Origin: Thelonectria olida
Lineage: Eukaryota > Ascomycota > Sordariomycetes > Hypocreales > Nectriaceae
DNA: 64,000 bases
Assembly (NCBI GenBank): GCA_020736575.1
Contig: JAGPYM010000003.1
Span: forward strand, 496,001-560,000
Reading direction: 5' to 3'
Part shown: one piece after another, positions 10,088 through 21,643 of the stretch
How positions within the stretch are numbered: the stretch's first letter is position 1
How the letters are laid out: each line of letters opens with the position of its first letter
Translations under genes and position numbers: made by a program
The notes under the pieces: generated by a model
Databases searched by the model: none
What the model saw: only the letters and a program-made list of their open reading frames with translations
What the model was told of the DNA's origin: nothing

Positions 10088-10850
10088 AATGGCGAGAGCA
10101 TCTCCAAGATGCAAGATTGCAATCAAAAAGAATTCCCCAAAGGTGACGTGTGTTAAATATGCGCTCGGGTGTTTCTTCCTCGCAGATACATCTCTCAGCA
10201 AGTTGGCCCATCGCTCCTGTCTAACGGTCTCATTCCGCGGTTTATTAGAAGTCCATTCATGCGCAGGATCAATCAAGGTGGCAATATACGTGTCAACAAA
10301 CTTCCGAAGCCGTGCGTACAATGCATCATCATGGGGCCCGTTTTGTGAGCGGAAAAGAGGCCAATTCGTCGGAGCGAAGCTGTCGTCGAGTGGATCAATA
10401 ACCAACACGAGTTGCCAGGATGATATCCCCACGTTTCTAGGAGGGATTTGATGGGATTGTTATTGCAATCGAATAGAAGCTGCAGAATACTGGCAGCTGT
10501 AGCCGCACACTTGGTTTCGATGGACATGACCTTTGTGACGGGCGAGAGAGGTATCAGAGTAGCAAAATGCCTCCCACATCTGTGTCAGCTCCCTCAACCT
10601 GGAGGCGCCTACGGGAGCTTTCCAGCCCTCGTACGAGATTCTGTTAGTATCTAGCCGTTGAGACATTTCATCACCAACGTGCATCCTTCGTGCAGGAATA
10701 GCGTCGGTGGCTGGCATGATAGGCAGCATCGTGGGGCAGTGCAGCGACAAAGCTTGTTGCAGACGATGTATCCAACGGGAGACGGGCAAATGGCAATTAA
10801 TTACCAACTTCGGTCGTCGTCGTCTCCGAGGAGTGACCGAAGACAATAAT
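10088..10850 (-). CDS. Unidentified coding region upstream of and in frame with the P450
   Basis: From about 10729 (MLPIMPATDAIPARRMHVGD) down to the P450 start the minus strand reads as one hydrophilic protein of about 215 residues, but in three successive frames. Frame changes occur at an A4 run (10564-10567) and a C4 run (10427-10430); one base fewer in the first and one more in the second would join them. Readable segments include GWKAPVGASRLRELTQMWEA, SIETKCAATAASILQLLFD and VIDPLDDSFAPTNWPLFRSQ. The last segment is contiguous with the P450 frame and ends in a hydrophobic stretch (FGEFFLIAILHLGDALAIM). I do not recognise the domain. It could be an N-terminal extension of the P450 or a separate upstream gene whose end is obscured. 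Confidence 0.4.
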
Positions 10851-11742
10851 GAGTGAGAAGGGGGCCGTAGTTGCGCCGGACAACAGTCTCTCCCTTTTTA
10901 TCCAGTGAAACTGACATCAGTACGTTTGCCTACTATAAGATTTAAGAAGACGAAGATTTGAAGATATAGGTCAATGAATAACTAGACTTGATTCGAAGAA
11001 GGGAAACGATTCGCTGAATATGTAGGAAAATAACCAGGCTATTGAAATTTATATGAATAGTTCTAGGCGTAAACAATTCCTTCATGCGGCCTCCCAACCC
11101 TTATCATCGGGACCTGAGAGCACCATTGGACAAACTAGATCCAATGGATTATATCAACAACTTGTCATCTTTCATATATTGGCAAAATCGAGTAATGTTT
11201 TCTCAATAGCCTAGACGTGGTTTGCGCTTACTGAGAAGGCCGAGGCAAGATTGTCCCACCATGGCAACATTTACCACCTCTTTCTTTATAGTTCCACCCA
11301 ATTCATTCCACCTTTGCCATAACCTTTTCTTAATTTCACAATCCAGACCTGGAATACACAGGATAAAATCTCTCACGGCTCTCGTGCGAACAGTTTCGCT
11401 GGGGTGACGCACTCAAGATAATTATCAGGAACAGATAGGGAAGCGCGGGGTGGCCTAGGTAGTGGGTCTTAGCCACTGTAGCCCTACAGACCCGCTGAAA
11501 GCTTCCAGCCACGGCGGGCCACGGTTCCTTCCAGCAGGCTGGTTCCGTGAACCTAGGGCATCGTTCACCAATGGAGAGCCCAGAGCTCACCCAAAACGTG
11601 TGCTACCAACGCCATCCCCGCAAATCGCACTTGTCAGCATCTCCAAAACGAGGAGACGCAAACTCACCACTTCCAGGATACTTTCCATCTCGAGAACCCA
11701 AATCTCTCGCCTCGGCTTGACCCTGCCCTTCAGGGGTAAACG
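10851..11742. other. Intergenic region upstream of the Dal5-like permease
   Basis: No supported gene. It contains AT-rich segments (10,920-11,080) and, nearer the permease, the GATA-site cluster listed separately. Confidence 0.5.
11416..11438. promoter_or_regulatory. Cluster of three GATA-factor sites
   Basis: AGATAA (11416-11421), TTATCA (11422-11427, i.e. TGATAA on minus) and AGATAG (11433-11438) lie within 23 bases, about 305 bases before the permease start. A further TTATCA is at 11101. All fit HGATAR, the known core site of fungal nitrogen GATA activators (AreA/NIT2). Paired sites are typical of functional ones. Confidence 0.5.
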
Positions 11743-13766
11743 ATGCCCAAAATGTTGCGGAATCCCTTTTGGCCGATCTGGTCGACCTCTTCGACGCCGC
11801 CCTCGCGGACGCAATCTGCCCGCTATCAGTCGCTCCCAGATAACGACGTTGGTGAGGACTTTGAAGACGAAAACACCCAGTTAAGGATGCCTTCGCATCC
11901 CAAGACCAGTGGCCTCGATGCCAACTATCGAGATGCTGCGGCGGCGATGCTCGTCAAGCTTGGCCGTGACCCCAACGAGCATATCACCGTATCTCCCGCC
12001 GACGATGCTCGAATTCTCCGTCGGATCGATGTCGCATTGCTTCCCATCATGCTGTCCGTCTACTTCTTGCAAGCGCTCGACAAGGCAACATTATCGTATG
12101 CCTCGGTCTTTGGGCTCATTGACGACACCAACCTAGAGGGCGACCAGTATTCTTGGCTTGGCAGCATCGTGTTCCTGGCACAATTGGTCATGCAGCCCCC
12201 GCTCGCGCTCGCGCTTGTGAAACTCCCAATTGGCAAATTGACGAGCGTAATGGTGCTTGGCTGGGGTTTGACCTTGGTTTTAATGACTTGGGCTCACGAT
12301 TTCAAGACATTAATGGTTGCAAGGTTTTTTCTCGGTGCTTTTGAAGCCAGTGTTGGACCGAGTTTTGTCGCCATCACCCAAATGTGGTGGAGGAGAAGGC
12401 ATGTAAGGTGATCCTAACAACGACAGGTGCTAACTTCTCACAGGGAACAGACTGTCAGGATAGGATCTTGGTACTGCATGAACGGTGAGATGATAGACGT
12501 CTTAGGAAGTCTACTTTACTAACAGGAACAGGCTTGACATGGGTGGTACGCTCAGTCGCATTGACTTGACAGTCTATCAGCTAAACATCTGACCAGTTCG
12601 GGAGCCTTATTACGTATGGCCTGGCGAGTATTGATTCCCATATGAAACCATACCAGGTATGTGCTATCTCTTATTGGAAAACATGTCCTGACCTCCTAGA
12701 TCATCTTTCTCTTCTTCGGCGCCATCACGGTGGGGGTTGCCTTTGTGATGTTCTTTTACATGCCCGATTCTCCTACCGAGGCAAAGTTTCTCAGCGATGA
12801 GGACAAGGTCATGGCAATTGAGCGCCTACGAGACAACCAAATGGGTGTCATGTCACGCGAATGGCGATACTCCCACGTCGTCGAAACTCTCAAGGATGCG
12901 AAAACTTGGTTCTGGGTTGCCATGATATTCTGCATCTCGGTGCCCTCCAATGGCATATCCACCTTTGGATCACTAATTCTTCAGTCGTTTGTTTCCAATC
13001 CCTTTCATACCATGTTATTCCATGTTCCTGTCGGAGTTTCACACATCATCGCCGTTGTGGGGAGTTCTTACTTGGCCATGAAGTGGAAGCTCAAAGGCCC
13101 GGTTATTGCGCTCCTATGCATCCCCCCTATTATCGGATGCAGCATTTTACTCAGTTTCCCTCACAACACAGAAAACAGAGGCGTTCTTTTATTCGGATTC
13201 TTCTGTCTGTCTACGTTTGCAGCAATTAGTACGAGTCCCCTCCGATGCATCAAGAGTATTCTAACAGGCATTCAGCGCCGCTAATCTTCTCTTGGTCGGC
13301 TCAGAATACTGCTGGCGACACCAAAAAGAAATCAACTTCGGCTTTGATCTTCATTAGTTCGTCTGCCGGAAACGTTGTTGGGCCCCTCCTCTACTCCCCA
13401 GGCGAAGCACCCGAGTATTCGCGTGGCCTTCGTGCCAATTTAGGCCTCTACATTGCCATCGTCTGTCTCGTTGCTGCAACATCGTTGCACCTAAAGTTTT
13501 TGAATCAAAAACACAGTCATCGTCGACTTGCTTTGGGAAAGAATCCTGTTCTGTTTGACATGAGTCTCGAAACCGCAGAAGAGGTAGAACGCATGGGTGC
13601 AATGGAGAGATCACGACGAAATGGGATCCCGACCACCATTGACGAAGAAGGCAGGCCATCTGAGGATGGTGAGTTGGAGGGACGGATACAGGACAACAGG
13701 CAAGTTGATAAGGCTTTTGGTGATATGACGGATCTGGAGAATGAGGACTTTTTGTTTGTGTTTTAA
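11743..13766 (+). CDS. MFS transporter, allantoate permease (Dal5/ACS) family
   Basis: About six introns of roughly 45-55 nt. The joined product is about 540 residues with a long acidic N-terminus, about 12 predicted transmembrane helices and a cytosolic tail. Family hallmarks are DARILRRIDVALLPIMLSVY before TM1, the joined WWRRREQTVRIGSWYCMNG after TM4, and SAQNTAGDTKKKSTSALIFI in the second half. Members of the anion:cation symporter family import allantoate, ureidosuccinate, nicotinate, pantothenate or similar organic anions. The first intron (12399-12443) needs a GC donor, with exon ending AGA-AG before GCATGT, to keep the conserved REQT motif in frame. A later ATG at 11887 is an alternative start. 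GATA sites upstream suggest nitrogen control. Confidence 0.88.
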
Positions 13767-14856
13767 CAGCGGGAGTTACATGCTTAGATACCCAGGAGTT
13801 TATAGGCCACCGCAACACACGCACAACTAATTAATTATTGAGTAAAACCAAACGAGTTTAGACTCATTTAATTTGCGGTCAGAGTTGATGCTCAACAGCA
13901 GTTCACCCAAAGTAGTCTATGCGTTGCTAACGGTCGCACCCGAGAACTCATGACAACGTGTAGGGTAAGCCGAGGCACGCCGAGACAAACATTTCGGCGT
14001 GAAAACGCAATAAGGTCTTCGGTATGATCGGCCTGCCCAATAATAAATGGATGATGTGATATGTGCTCTGTGGTATCTGACTGTACTGTTGAAGGTAGAA
14101 CTTGGCGTAATGCCGACCCATCCGCAAGGTCTTGGTGTTGGACGTTTCGTTCGTTACACGGCGTCAAGTGTGGCGTTTCAACGGCGAGTAACGTCGCGCA
14201 ATGCACTGTTGAAATGCGGCTGATGCTGCAGTTAGATTCTTTTGACTGTCGAAACTGACTGACATAACTTCCTTCGTAAGGTATAGTAATCCGTCTATTC
14301 TGCCTTACCGCCACTCCTCCTGAAATAGTCGGCCAAGAGCTGCACAGCAACAGCTTCGTCACCCAAGCGCCACTCCTCAGCTGCTGGGATCGAACAGCCA
14401 ATCAGTAGCTCGCATGACGACGCATTTACGGGACAATGACAGTGCGGATCTGGCATCGAAGAACCGCTGTGAGAGGGAGCCCGATAGCTCCGCCACATTT
14501 CAGGTGTACGAATAGTACGGTGGAAGCTGAAGAAGCGGGGGGCTGAGTAAGATGCTGGGCACGTTGACATTTGAATGGAGATGCGAATTGATATCTTGTC
14601 GAGGTTGGTTTCATCATCGCCATCATCTATAAATCAAGACCAAGATCCGTTTCTTGGTCTCCCTCATTCCATCATTGCTACTTTACCCGAACAACCGAGA
14701 GGCCCATGCATCACGGATCCTGAACATCGACAACCGACGTCACCGCTTAGAGCCATCTCAAAGCTTGGATATCTTCTCATCAGCGGATTTCTCGTCCTGT
14801 TTCTCGCCTTCCATTTCCGCGATAACAATCCCCACCACAGCATCTCACTAGTCATA
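13767..14856. other. Intergenic region before the chitinase
   Basis: No supported gene. An open frame runs from 14575 into the chitinase and would add a hydrophobic segment (LGYLLISGFLVLFLAFHF). It is more likely 5' UTR than an N-terminal anchor, but the latter cannot be excluded. Confidence 0.45.
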
Positions 14857-16153
14857 ATGGGCGGAGGACCATCTCCAGGCTATCGTTCCGTTGTCTATTT
14901 TGTCAACTGGTAACTACAAAGAGCCCATCTCTGCACCTCCATGCTAACAGACTCGCAGGGCAATTTATGGCCGAAAGCATCGTCCTCAGGATCTCCCTGC
15001 TGAGAAGCTCACTCACATTCTCTACGCCTTTGCCAATGTCCGCGCTGACACCGGCGAAGTGTAAGTCGTCCACGCTTGTACCTAAACGTTGCTCATCATC
15101 CACAGCCATCTGACCGACACTTGGGCCGACACCGATATTCACTGGGAGGGAGACTCGTGGAACGACAGCGGCACCAACTTGTACGGCTGCCTCAAGCAGC
15201 TCAATCTCCTCAAGAAGCGCAACCGCAACCTCAAGGTGCTCCTCTCCATTGGCGGCTGGACCTACAGCTCCAACTTCAAGGCACCCGCCAGCACTCAGGC
15301 AGGCCGTGAGACCTTTGCCCGCTCCAGTGTCGACCTGCTCAAGAACCTTGGTTTCGATGGCCTCGACATTGATTGGGAGTACCCTCAGAATCCCGATGAG
15401 GCCAGGGACTTTGTAGCGCTACTGGCCACCGTCCGCAGGGAATTAGATGCCTACGCCTCGACCCTCAGCCGTCACCACCACTTCGAACTCACTGTGGCCT
15501 GTCCCGCAGGCGCCTCAAACTACGAGAAGCTGGATGTCCGCGGCATGGATCAGTACCTCGACTTCTGGAACCTCATGGCCTACGATTATGCTGGTTCCTG
15601 GGACCAAACCGCCGGTCACCAATCAAACCTCTATCCATGCCGCTCCAACCCTGCATCTACGCCCTTCTCCACCTCTAATGCTGTCGGATTCTACGTCCAC
15701 AACGGCGTCCATCCTTCTAAGATTGTCCTGGGTATGCCCCTCTACGGTCGTGCCTTTGAGAATACCGACGGACCTGGCCGTCCCTTCCAGGGAGTCGGAG
15801 AAGGCACCTGGGAGGCTGGCGTGCACGACTACAAGAAGCTCCCCTTGGAGGGATCTCGGGTGCACACCGACAACGACTGCAGAGCCACCTTCTGCTACCA
15901 CCCAGGCCAGCGAAAGATGGTGACGTACGACACGCCGCAGATGGCTGCCGACAAGGCTGGCTACATCAAACACGATGGGCTGGGAGGCGCCATGTGGTGG
16001 GAGAGCAGCGGCGACAAGGAGGGGCACGAGAGCCTGATCGGAACGGTCGTGCACGGCCTAGGAGGTCCTGCGGCGCTGAAGAGGGAGCACAACTGTCTGG
16101 AGTATCCGCAGACCAAGTATGATAACCTTCGAAATGTGTTTCCTGACTGCTGA
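14857..16153 (+). CDS. Glycoside hydrolase family 18 chitinase without signal peptide
   Basis: Three exons, introns of about 48 and 45 nt (donors GTAACT and GTAAGT). About 400 residues. The product begins [20 protein letters not shown], the first beta strand of the GH18 barrel. The SxGG-type motif [10 protein letters not shown] and the catalytic motif [10 protein letters not shown] (DxxDxDxE, the Glu being the acid) are intact. Downstream motifs [19 protein letters not shown] with the chitinase insertion domain, and [11 protein letters not shown] follow. It should hydrolyse chitin by the substrate-assisted mechanism. The ORF lacks a signal peptide from this start, which suggests an intracellular enzyme of the kind used in wall turnover or autolysis. 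Starting instead at 14575 would add a possible membrane anchor. Confidence 0.92.
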
Positions 16154-16551
16154 GCGGGGGGACTGAGCCACTGAGTGCATGGTGCCAACTTGGATAGTAC
16201 CGATGGAGTATTTGCTTGAAAATAGTAGCAGGAATTATCTGAATTGAGCTTTGGTTGATCAAATGTCCGCCTAGTCAAGGGCGTCCCAATTGAGTGATCA
16301 TGACTGTTTCTCACGCAAACCTGAAAGAGGTGTTTCGGTGCGTCGTGATGCCTGCTCCAGACTAACTAGCCAAGCCACGTGACCCACACCAGCCACAGCG
16401 GCTTGACCTGGCCCGTGCATCCAGCTTTGGAGCTGCCAGAAATTTTCTACTGGCAAAAAAAAGTGTGAAAATCTTCCGTCTCGAGACATCACCAAACTCG
16501 ACTTGAACCCCCTCCTCCCCCAATTGCGGCACCAAGCTGGGACGAGACAAA
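16154..16551. other. Intergenic region, NOP56 promoter
   Basis: Chitinase 3' UTR and NOP56 promoter. A pyrimidine-rich tract (16,455-16,530) precedes the NOP56 start, as is common for highly expressed fungal genes. Confidence 0.5.
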
Positions 16552-18175
16552 ATGTCGCACATTGATTACGCTCTCTACGAATCGCCCGTTGGCTATGCCA
16601 TCTTCAAGGTGGTCCACCAGCAGGATGCCGTTGGCCTGAAGTTGAAGGAAACTCAGGCCGCGGGCGCCGACCTGTCCAAGTTTGGCAAGATGGTTAAGCT
16701 GGTCAACTTTAGTCCTTTCAGGTATGAACACGCAGGAGCAGTCTAGATAGCGCAGGCGCTGACTTTTTAGGGGTCACGTCGAGGCTCTTGAGAACATCAA
16801 CCTCGTCTCTGAGGGCATCGTGTCCGACTACCTCAAGTCCGTTCTCGAACTCAACCTCCCCCAGACGAGCGGCAAGAAGAGCAAGGTTGTGCTAGGTGTT
16901 TCCGAGAAGAACCTGGCTGGTGCGATCAAGTCCAACTTCCCTGGCCTCGAGTGCGAGACGGCCGATACCTCTGACATTGTCGGAGACGTCATCCGTGGCA
17001 TTCGCCTGCACGCCGACAAGCTCCTCTCCGACCTCAAGTCCGGCGATGTCGAAAAGGCCGGTCTGGGTATGGGCCACGCCTACTCCCGCGCCAAGGTCAA
17101 GTTCAGCGTCACCCGCAACGACAACCACATCATCCAGGCCAGCGCCACCATCGATTTCCAGGACAAGGGAGTCAACCAGTTCTTCATGCGTGTCCGCGAG
17201 TGGTACGGATGGCACTTTCCCGAGCTGATCAAGATCGTCTCCGACAACTTGACCTACTCCAAGCTCGTTCTGGCCATTGGCGACAAGAAGTCCCTCAACG
17301 ATGACAAGCTCCACGATCTTGCCGCCATTGTTGGCGAGGACGGTGACGTTGCCCAGGCCATCATTGATGCCGCCAAGGTTTCCATGGGTCTCGACATTTC
17401 CGAAGCCGATCTGGAAATTGTCAAGGGTTTTGCCCAGGCCGTTGTGAAGCAGGCCGAGAACCGCAAGTCGACCTCGCTCTACCTCGAGAAGAAGATGAAC
17501 CTCGTTGCGCCCAACCTCCAGACCTTGATTGGCACCCCCGTTGCCGCTCGCCTCATCTCTCACGCTGGTTCTCTGACCAACCTCTCCAAGTACCCTGCCT
17601 CGACTCTGCAGATCTTGGGTGCCGAGAAGGCCCTTTTCCGTGCGCTCAAGAGCAAGAGCAACACCCCCAAGTACGGTCTCATCTACCACAGCAGCTTCAT
17701 CGGCAAGGCCAATGTGCGCAACAAAGGTCGCATCTCCCGATATCTCGCCAACAAGTGCAGTATGGCTAGCCGAATCGACAACTTCTCCGAGGAGCCATCC
17801 ACCAAATTTGGTGAGGCTTTGAGGCAACAGGTTGAGGACAGGCTAGAGTTTTACGCCACTGGCAAGAAGCCTGCCAAGAATGCCGACGTGATGGTAAGCT
17901 GATGGTTCATCCTACAAAGATAATTACTAATGCATGAACAGCAATCTGTCATGGACATCATCGACGACGGTGCCGAGGGTGAGGATGAGGAGATGGCTGA
18001 TGTCACCGCCCCCGAGCCAGCCAAGAAGTCCAAGAAGGACAAGAAAGAGAAGAAGGAAAAGAAGGAAAAGAAGCGCAAGCACGAGGAGGAGGAGACTTCT
18101 ACTCCCATGGAGGTTGACGGTGAGAAGAAGAAGAAGAAGAAGAAGAGAAAGTCCACGGCCGCGGATGACGAGTAG
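16552..18175 (+). CDS. NOP56: Box C/D snoRNP core protein Nop56
   Basis: Three exons, introns near 16722-16770 and 17894-17940. About 510 residues. The N-terminus MSHIDYALYESPVGYAIFKV and the joined FSPFRGHVEALENINLVSEG match the Nop56 N-terminal domain rather than Nop58. The central coiled coil and the NOP domain follow (LIGTPVAARLISHAGSLTNL and ILGAEKALFRALKSK). The C-terminus is a lysine-rich KKE/KKD tail typical of the protein. Nop56 is a scaffold of box C/D snoRNPs with Nop58, fibrillarin and Snu13 and acts in rRNA 2'-O-methylation and processing in the nucleolus. The neighbouring ubiquitin-S27a and RPS26 genes are also ribosome genes. Confidence 0.96.
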
Positions 18176-19132
18176 AGCTCCTCTAGCTTGGCAGCTTCCG
18201 GGTCGGCGCCATTTGGAGTCCAATCCGAGGAGCGGTCGGATGCGACGGGCGTGGATATTGGTGAACGGCTTGACGTGAAAACTTCATTTACGACAGACAT
18301 TGCGCAGGGAGGGGGGTCCTACGAGGGATGGGACCAAGACTCGACTTTGCAAGCATATTTGCTCGCAGCTTATGATGAGAGTATCAGCGCAGAGCGACAA
18401 GTCCAAGGCTCGTCCTCGCACGAGACTCACGCCACGAGTCCCACGACCGGTCAAGGCCAGGACCTGGCAGAAAAGCGGAGGTCGACTCCCCAAGGACCTT
18501 GTGCAATTGTTTGAGGACTTTGTAGGATTTGGCTTGGGCGTTCGAGGGCACTTTGCTTGTGTATCTGTTTACATACTGGGATTCATACCCGTTATAAACA
18601 CCGTTCAATTGATTGCTCTGTTAATAAATCTGGTTGAATACGCAACGGTGCGCTCTCCTCGCTGTTATTCCGTGCACTTTGCTCAGGTTTCTTGGAAAGT
18701 CTTGCGATTCTTGTTCGGATCCATTGCCCCACCAGGGCAAGGCTATGGAGGGATCATATTTTGGGCACAATTTACGCGAGGCTAGGAAAATGGAAGAATT
18801 AGACGGACAGAATAATTGCAGCGCAATGCTGGAAGCGCGTCGATCAAACGGCGATGAATCAGAAATTGTCCAACTATCGTACATAGTAGAACGATGAGGA
18901 ATTGATTTCGCCGTCATAGGACAGGCGACAAGAGAAGAATTGAGAATTGGTCAACATCACAGGTCACAGGATCACAGATGTGACAATTTTTGGTCATTAA
19001 CGTGGTCCTCAATCAAGCGTGCATTTATCAGAAGCCGGATGTGCTTTGTGCTACATCAACGCCATTTTTGGCAATCCATGGTTCCCAACTCCGACCATCC
19101 CGTTGCTCATTCATTTCCTCCGATTTGTACAC
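18176..19132. other. Intergenic region between NOP56 and ubiquitin-S27a
   Basis: Convergent gene ends. The NOP56 3' UTR and about 900 bases without a supportable gene. I looked for a snoRNA or tRNA and saw no convincing boxes. Confidence 0.45.
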
Positions 19133-19651
<519 letters not shown>

Positions 19652-19928
19652 CTATCGATGTTAGAATATGTCGAAGGTTTTGCGCGCGCAAAGTTGCGGT
19701 TGCGGCTCGAAGGCGGGGAGGAGGTGGCGAGGGCATTCAAAGACTCTCAGGTAAGAGGCAATGAAGCCCTCACCGTGGAAAAGGGGGTTTGCAGCATCTT
19801 TCAGACATACCTCGACAATAAAATTTACTGCCTTCCTAAGCAATCTTCAGATGGTGCGTTGATGAAGAAGTTCGCCTTTTTGGTGGAGTGGCGCCGTTCA
19901 GAAATTGCCCGCTGGGGGCGAAAGTGGG

Positions 19929-19948
19929 GTCACATGACCTAGGGTTTT
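19929..19948. promoter_or_regulatory. Possible ribosomal-gene promoter elements (Tbf1/Homol-D-like)
   Basis: In the 508-bp gap between the divergent UBI3 and RPS26 genes, GTCACA (19929-19934) and CCTAGGGTTTT (19938-19948; minus strand AAAACCCTAGG) sit side by side. They resemble, imperfectly, the Homol-D core and the telomere-like CCCTA box known for ribosomal protein promoters of many ascomycetes. Confidence 0.4.
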
Positions 19949-20150
19949 CGCCAATGCATGCCCTTCCGTTGCAAGCGAAAAGCCCAGGGTTGTGGGTCGA
20001 TTGAGCAATTGACTTGCCCTACGCGCGTGCGAAAGTGGATTTGCAACCTCCAACGCATTTGACATCGCACTTTTCAGTGAGTTTCCTTTCCTCTTCTTCT
20101 TTCTTTCCTGCGTGGACCTGAAGTATTAACCAACAGCAGAATCCGTCAAA

Positions 20151-20840
20151 ATGGTCAAGAAGAGAAAGAACAAGTACGACTCCCCTCGCCGAATGCCCTC
20201 CCCATTGGCGCCGACGATGCCTCTACCCACGAGCTCGAGCGCCTCTACGATGATGGCTTCCATGTTTCGATCACGATGCTAACATATTCCAGCGGCCGCA
20301 ACAAGAAGGGTCGTGGCCACACCAAGCCCATTCGATGCAGCAACTGCTCGCGATGCACGCCCAAGGACAAGGCCATCAAGCGCTTCACCATCCGCAACAT
20401 GGTCGAGTCTGCTGCTATTCGTACGCCCCTCTTTACCACTCTTTAAGACAGGACTAACTCGCCATAGGTGACATCTCGGATGCTTCCGTCTTTGCGGAGT
20501 ATACCGTACCCAAGATGTACCTGAAGCTGCAGTACTGTGTCTCTTGCGCCATTCACGGCAAGATTGTCCGGTACGTTGTCTTTCCTGGGAGTGTGACAAC
20601 TGCGCCTTGGTTGCGTATGTGCTTCAGATGAACCTTGGCGTAGAATTGCACACCCCACCCTCCCTTTGAGCGGGTTATCTAGCCCGCTTGAAGGAGAGGT
20701 TTCCCTCAGGTATGTGAACAGCAAGCTGACAAGTTGGCAGTGTCCGATCTCGCGTGGGCCGCCGCAACCGTGCCCCTCCTCCCCGTGTTCGCTACAACAA
20801 GGACGGCAAGAAGATCGTTCCCACTGCTCCTAAGGCTTAA
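20151..20840 (+). CDS. RPS26: 40S ribosomal protein eS26
   Basis: Four exons: the first encodes MVKKRKN and two bases of the next codon, followed by [40 protein letters not shown] and [20 protein letters not shown] (ending VPTAPKA). About 119 residues, the normal length. Zinc-finger cysteines CSNC and CVSC are present. The protein lies at the mRNA exit channel of the 40S subunit. Introns are unusually long for this window (about 118, 45 and 168 nt), as is common in fungal ribosomal protein genes. The third intron contains a strong hairpin (separate entry). The start at 20151 is preceded by CAAA. Confidence 0.96.
20663..20694 (+). ncRNA. Hairpin inside RPS26 intron 3
   Basis: Arms CCTTTGAGCGGGTT and AGCCCGCTTGAAGG pair over 14 positions (11 Watson-Crick, 3 G-U) around a four-base ATCT loop. 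It lies in the pre-mRNA sense of the third RPS26 intron, about 45 bases before its acceptor. No snoRNA boxes are evident around it. Whether it is a regulatory structure or chance cannot be decided from one sequence. Confidence 0.5.
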
Positions 20841-21643
20841 GGTGGGATGATTGATGGGTTGGAGTCTGGTTGGTAACGATAACGTCTGCATTCAAAAAGG
20901 ATGTGATGAGCACTGGGATTATGAAATAGGATTCCAAAATTCAATTCCGACTGCGTGGGCGGTTGACCATTAAATCATGATGTTGTCTGGTTCCATTTGT
21001 GATTTTCGCAACCAGATGAGTTTTGCATCGCCGTTCTGTGTCTACAATACCGGTTGTCAGATGATTATGCTGAACCTATCGCCCCTGCATCTCTGCCGTC
21101 TGTTCGTGTCGCCACCAAGTCAACTCCAAGATGTCAGCGGCTTGAACCATGGATAAGCATTGTAACCGAGAGTTGGAGGACTAGCCCAGGCATTACGCCG
21201 AGACAAAAATAATGACGAATCCGCCAGTTGGACGAGAAGAGTCGAGAGTTGTCTGTCTGGTACAGAATAGGCAGTGAGCGTCATGTTTGACGTTGTTTCT
21301 GGTCACTTGCGATACGTCGCAACACAATACTGATAGCAAGAAAGGATGTAAACAGCCCGCACACGAATACTGTTACCCTTTGCTGCGGGCTGAGTGTCTT
21401 ATTGCGTGTTTGACTTTGCGATGAGAGGAACAGGCCCTTTGCGTTTGTGACGAGTTTTAAGATGAGTCCAACTAGTTGTGTTGAACAGCGGAAAGAATTG
21501 GAAGCACAGCTTCTTCAACAGCTCACAACCACGAGGTAAACCGAATATTCATTAAAAAGTAAATAGCTCTATTCAATCCTCAAGCATATCAAAAACGAAA
21601 TGAGAAGCGAAAACTACACGTAGAAATCTCGCGATATCTTACC
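20841..21643. other. Intergenic region with an inverted repeat
   Basis: Convergent gene ends, no supported gene. It holds a perfect 9-bp inverted repeat CAGCCCGCA/TGCGGGCTG at 21353-21361 and 21384-21392 with a 22-base loop. It could act as a hairpin near the 3' ends of the two convergent genes. Confidence 0.45.

Noticed and set aside
16892..17827. Open frame of 311 codons on the minus strand
   Set aside because: Antisense shadow of the NOP56 coding exon.
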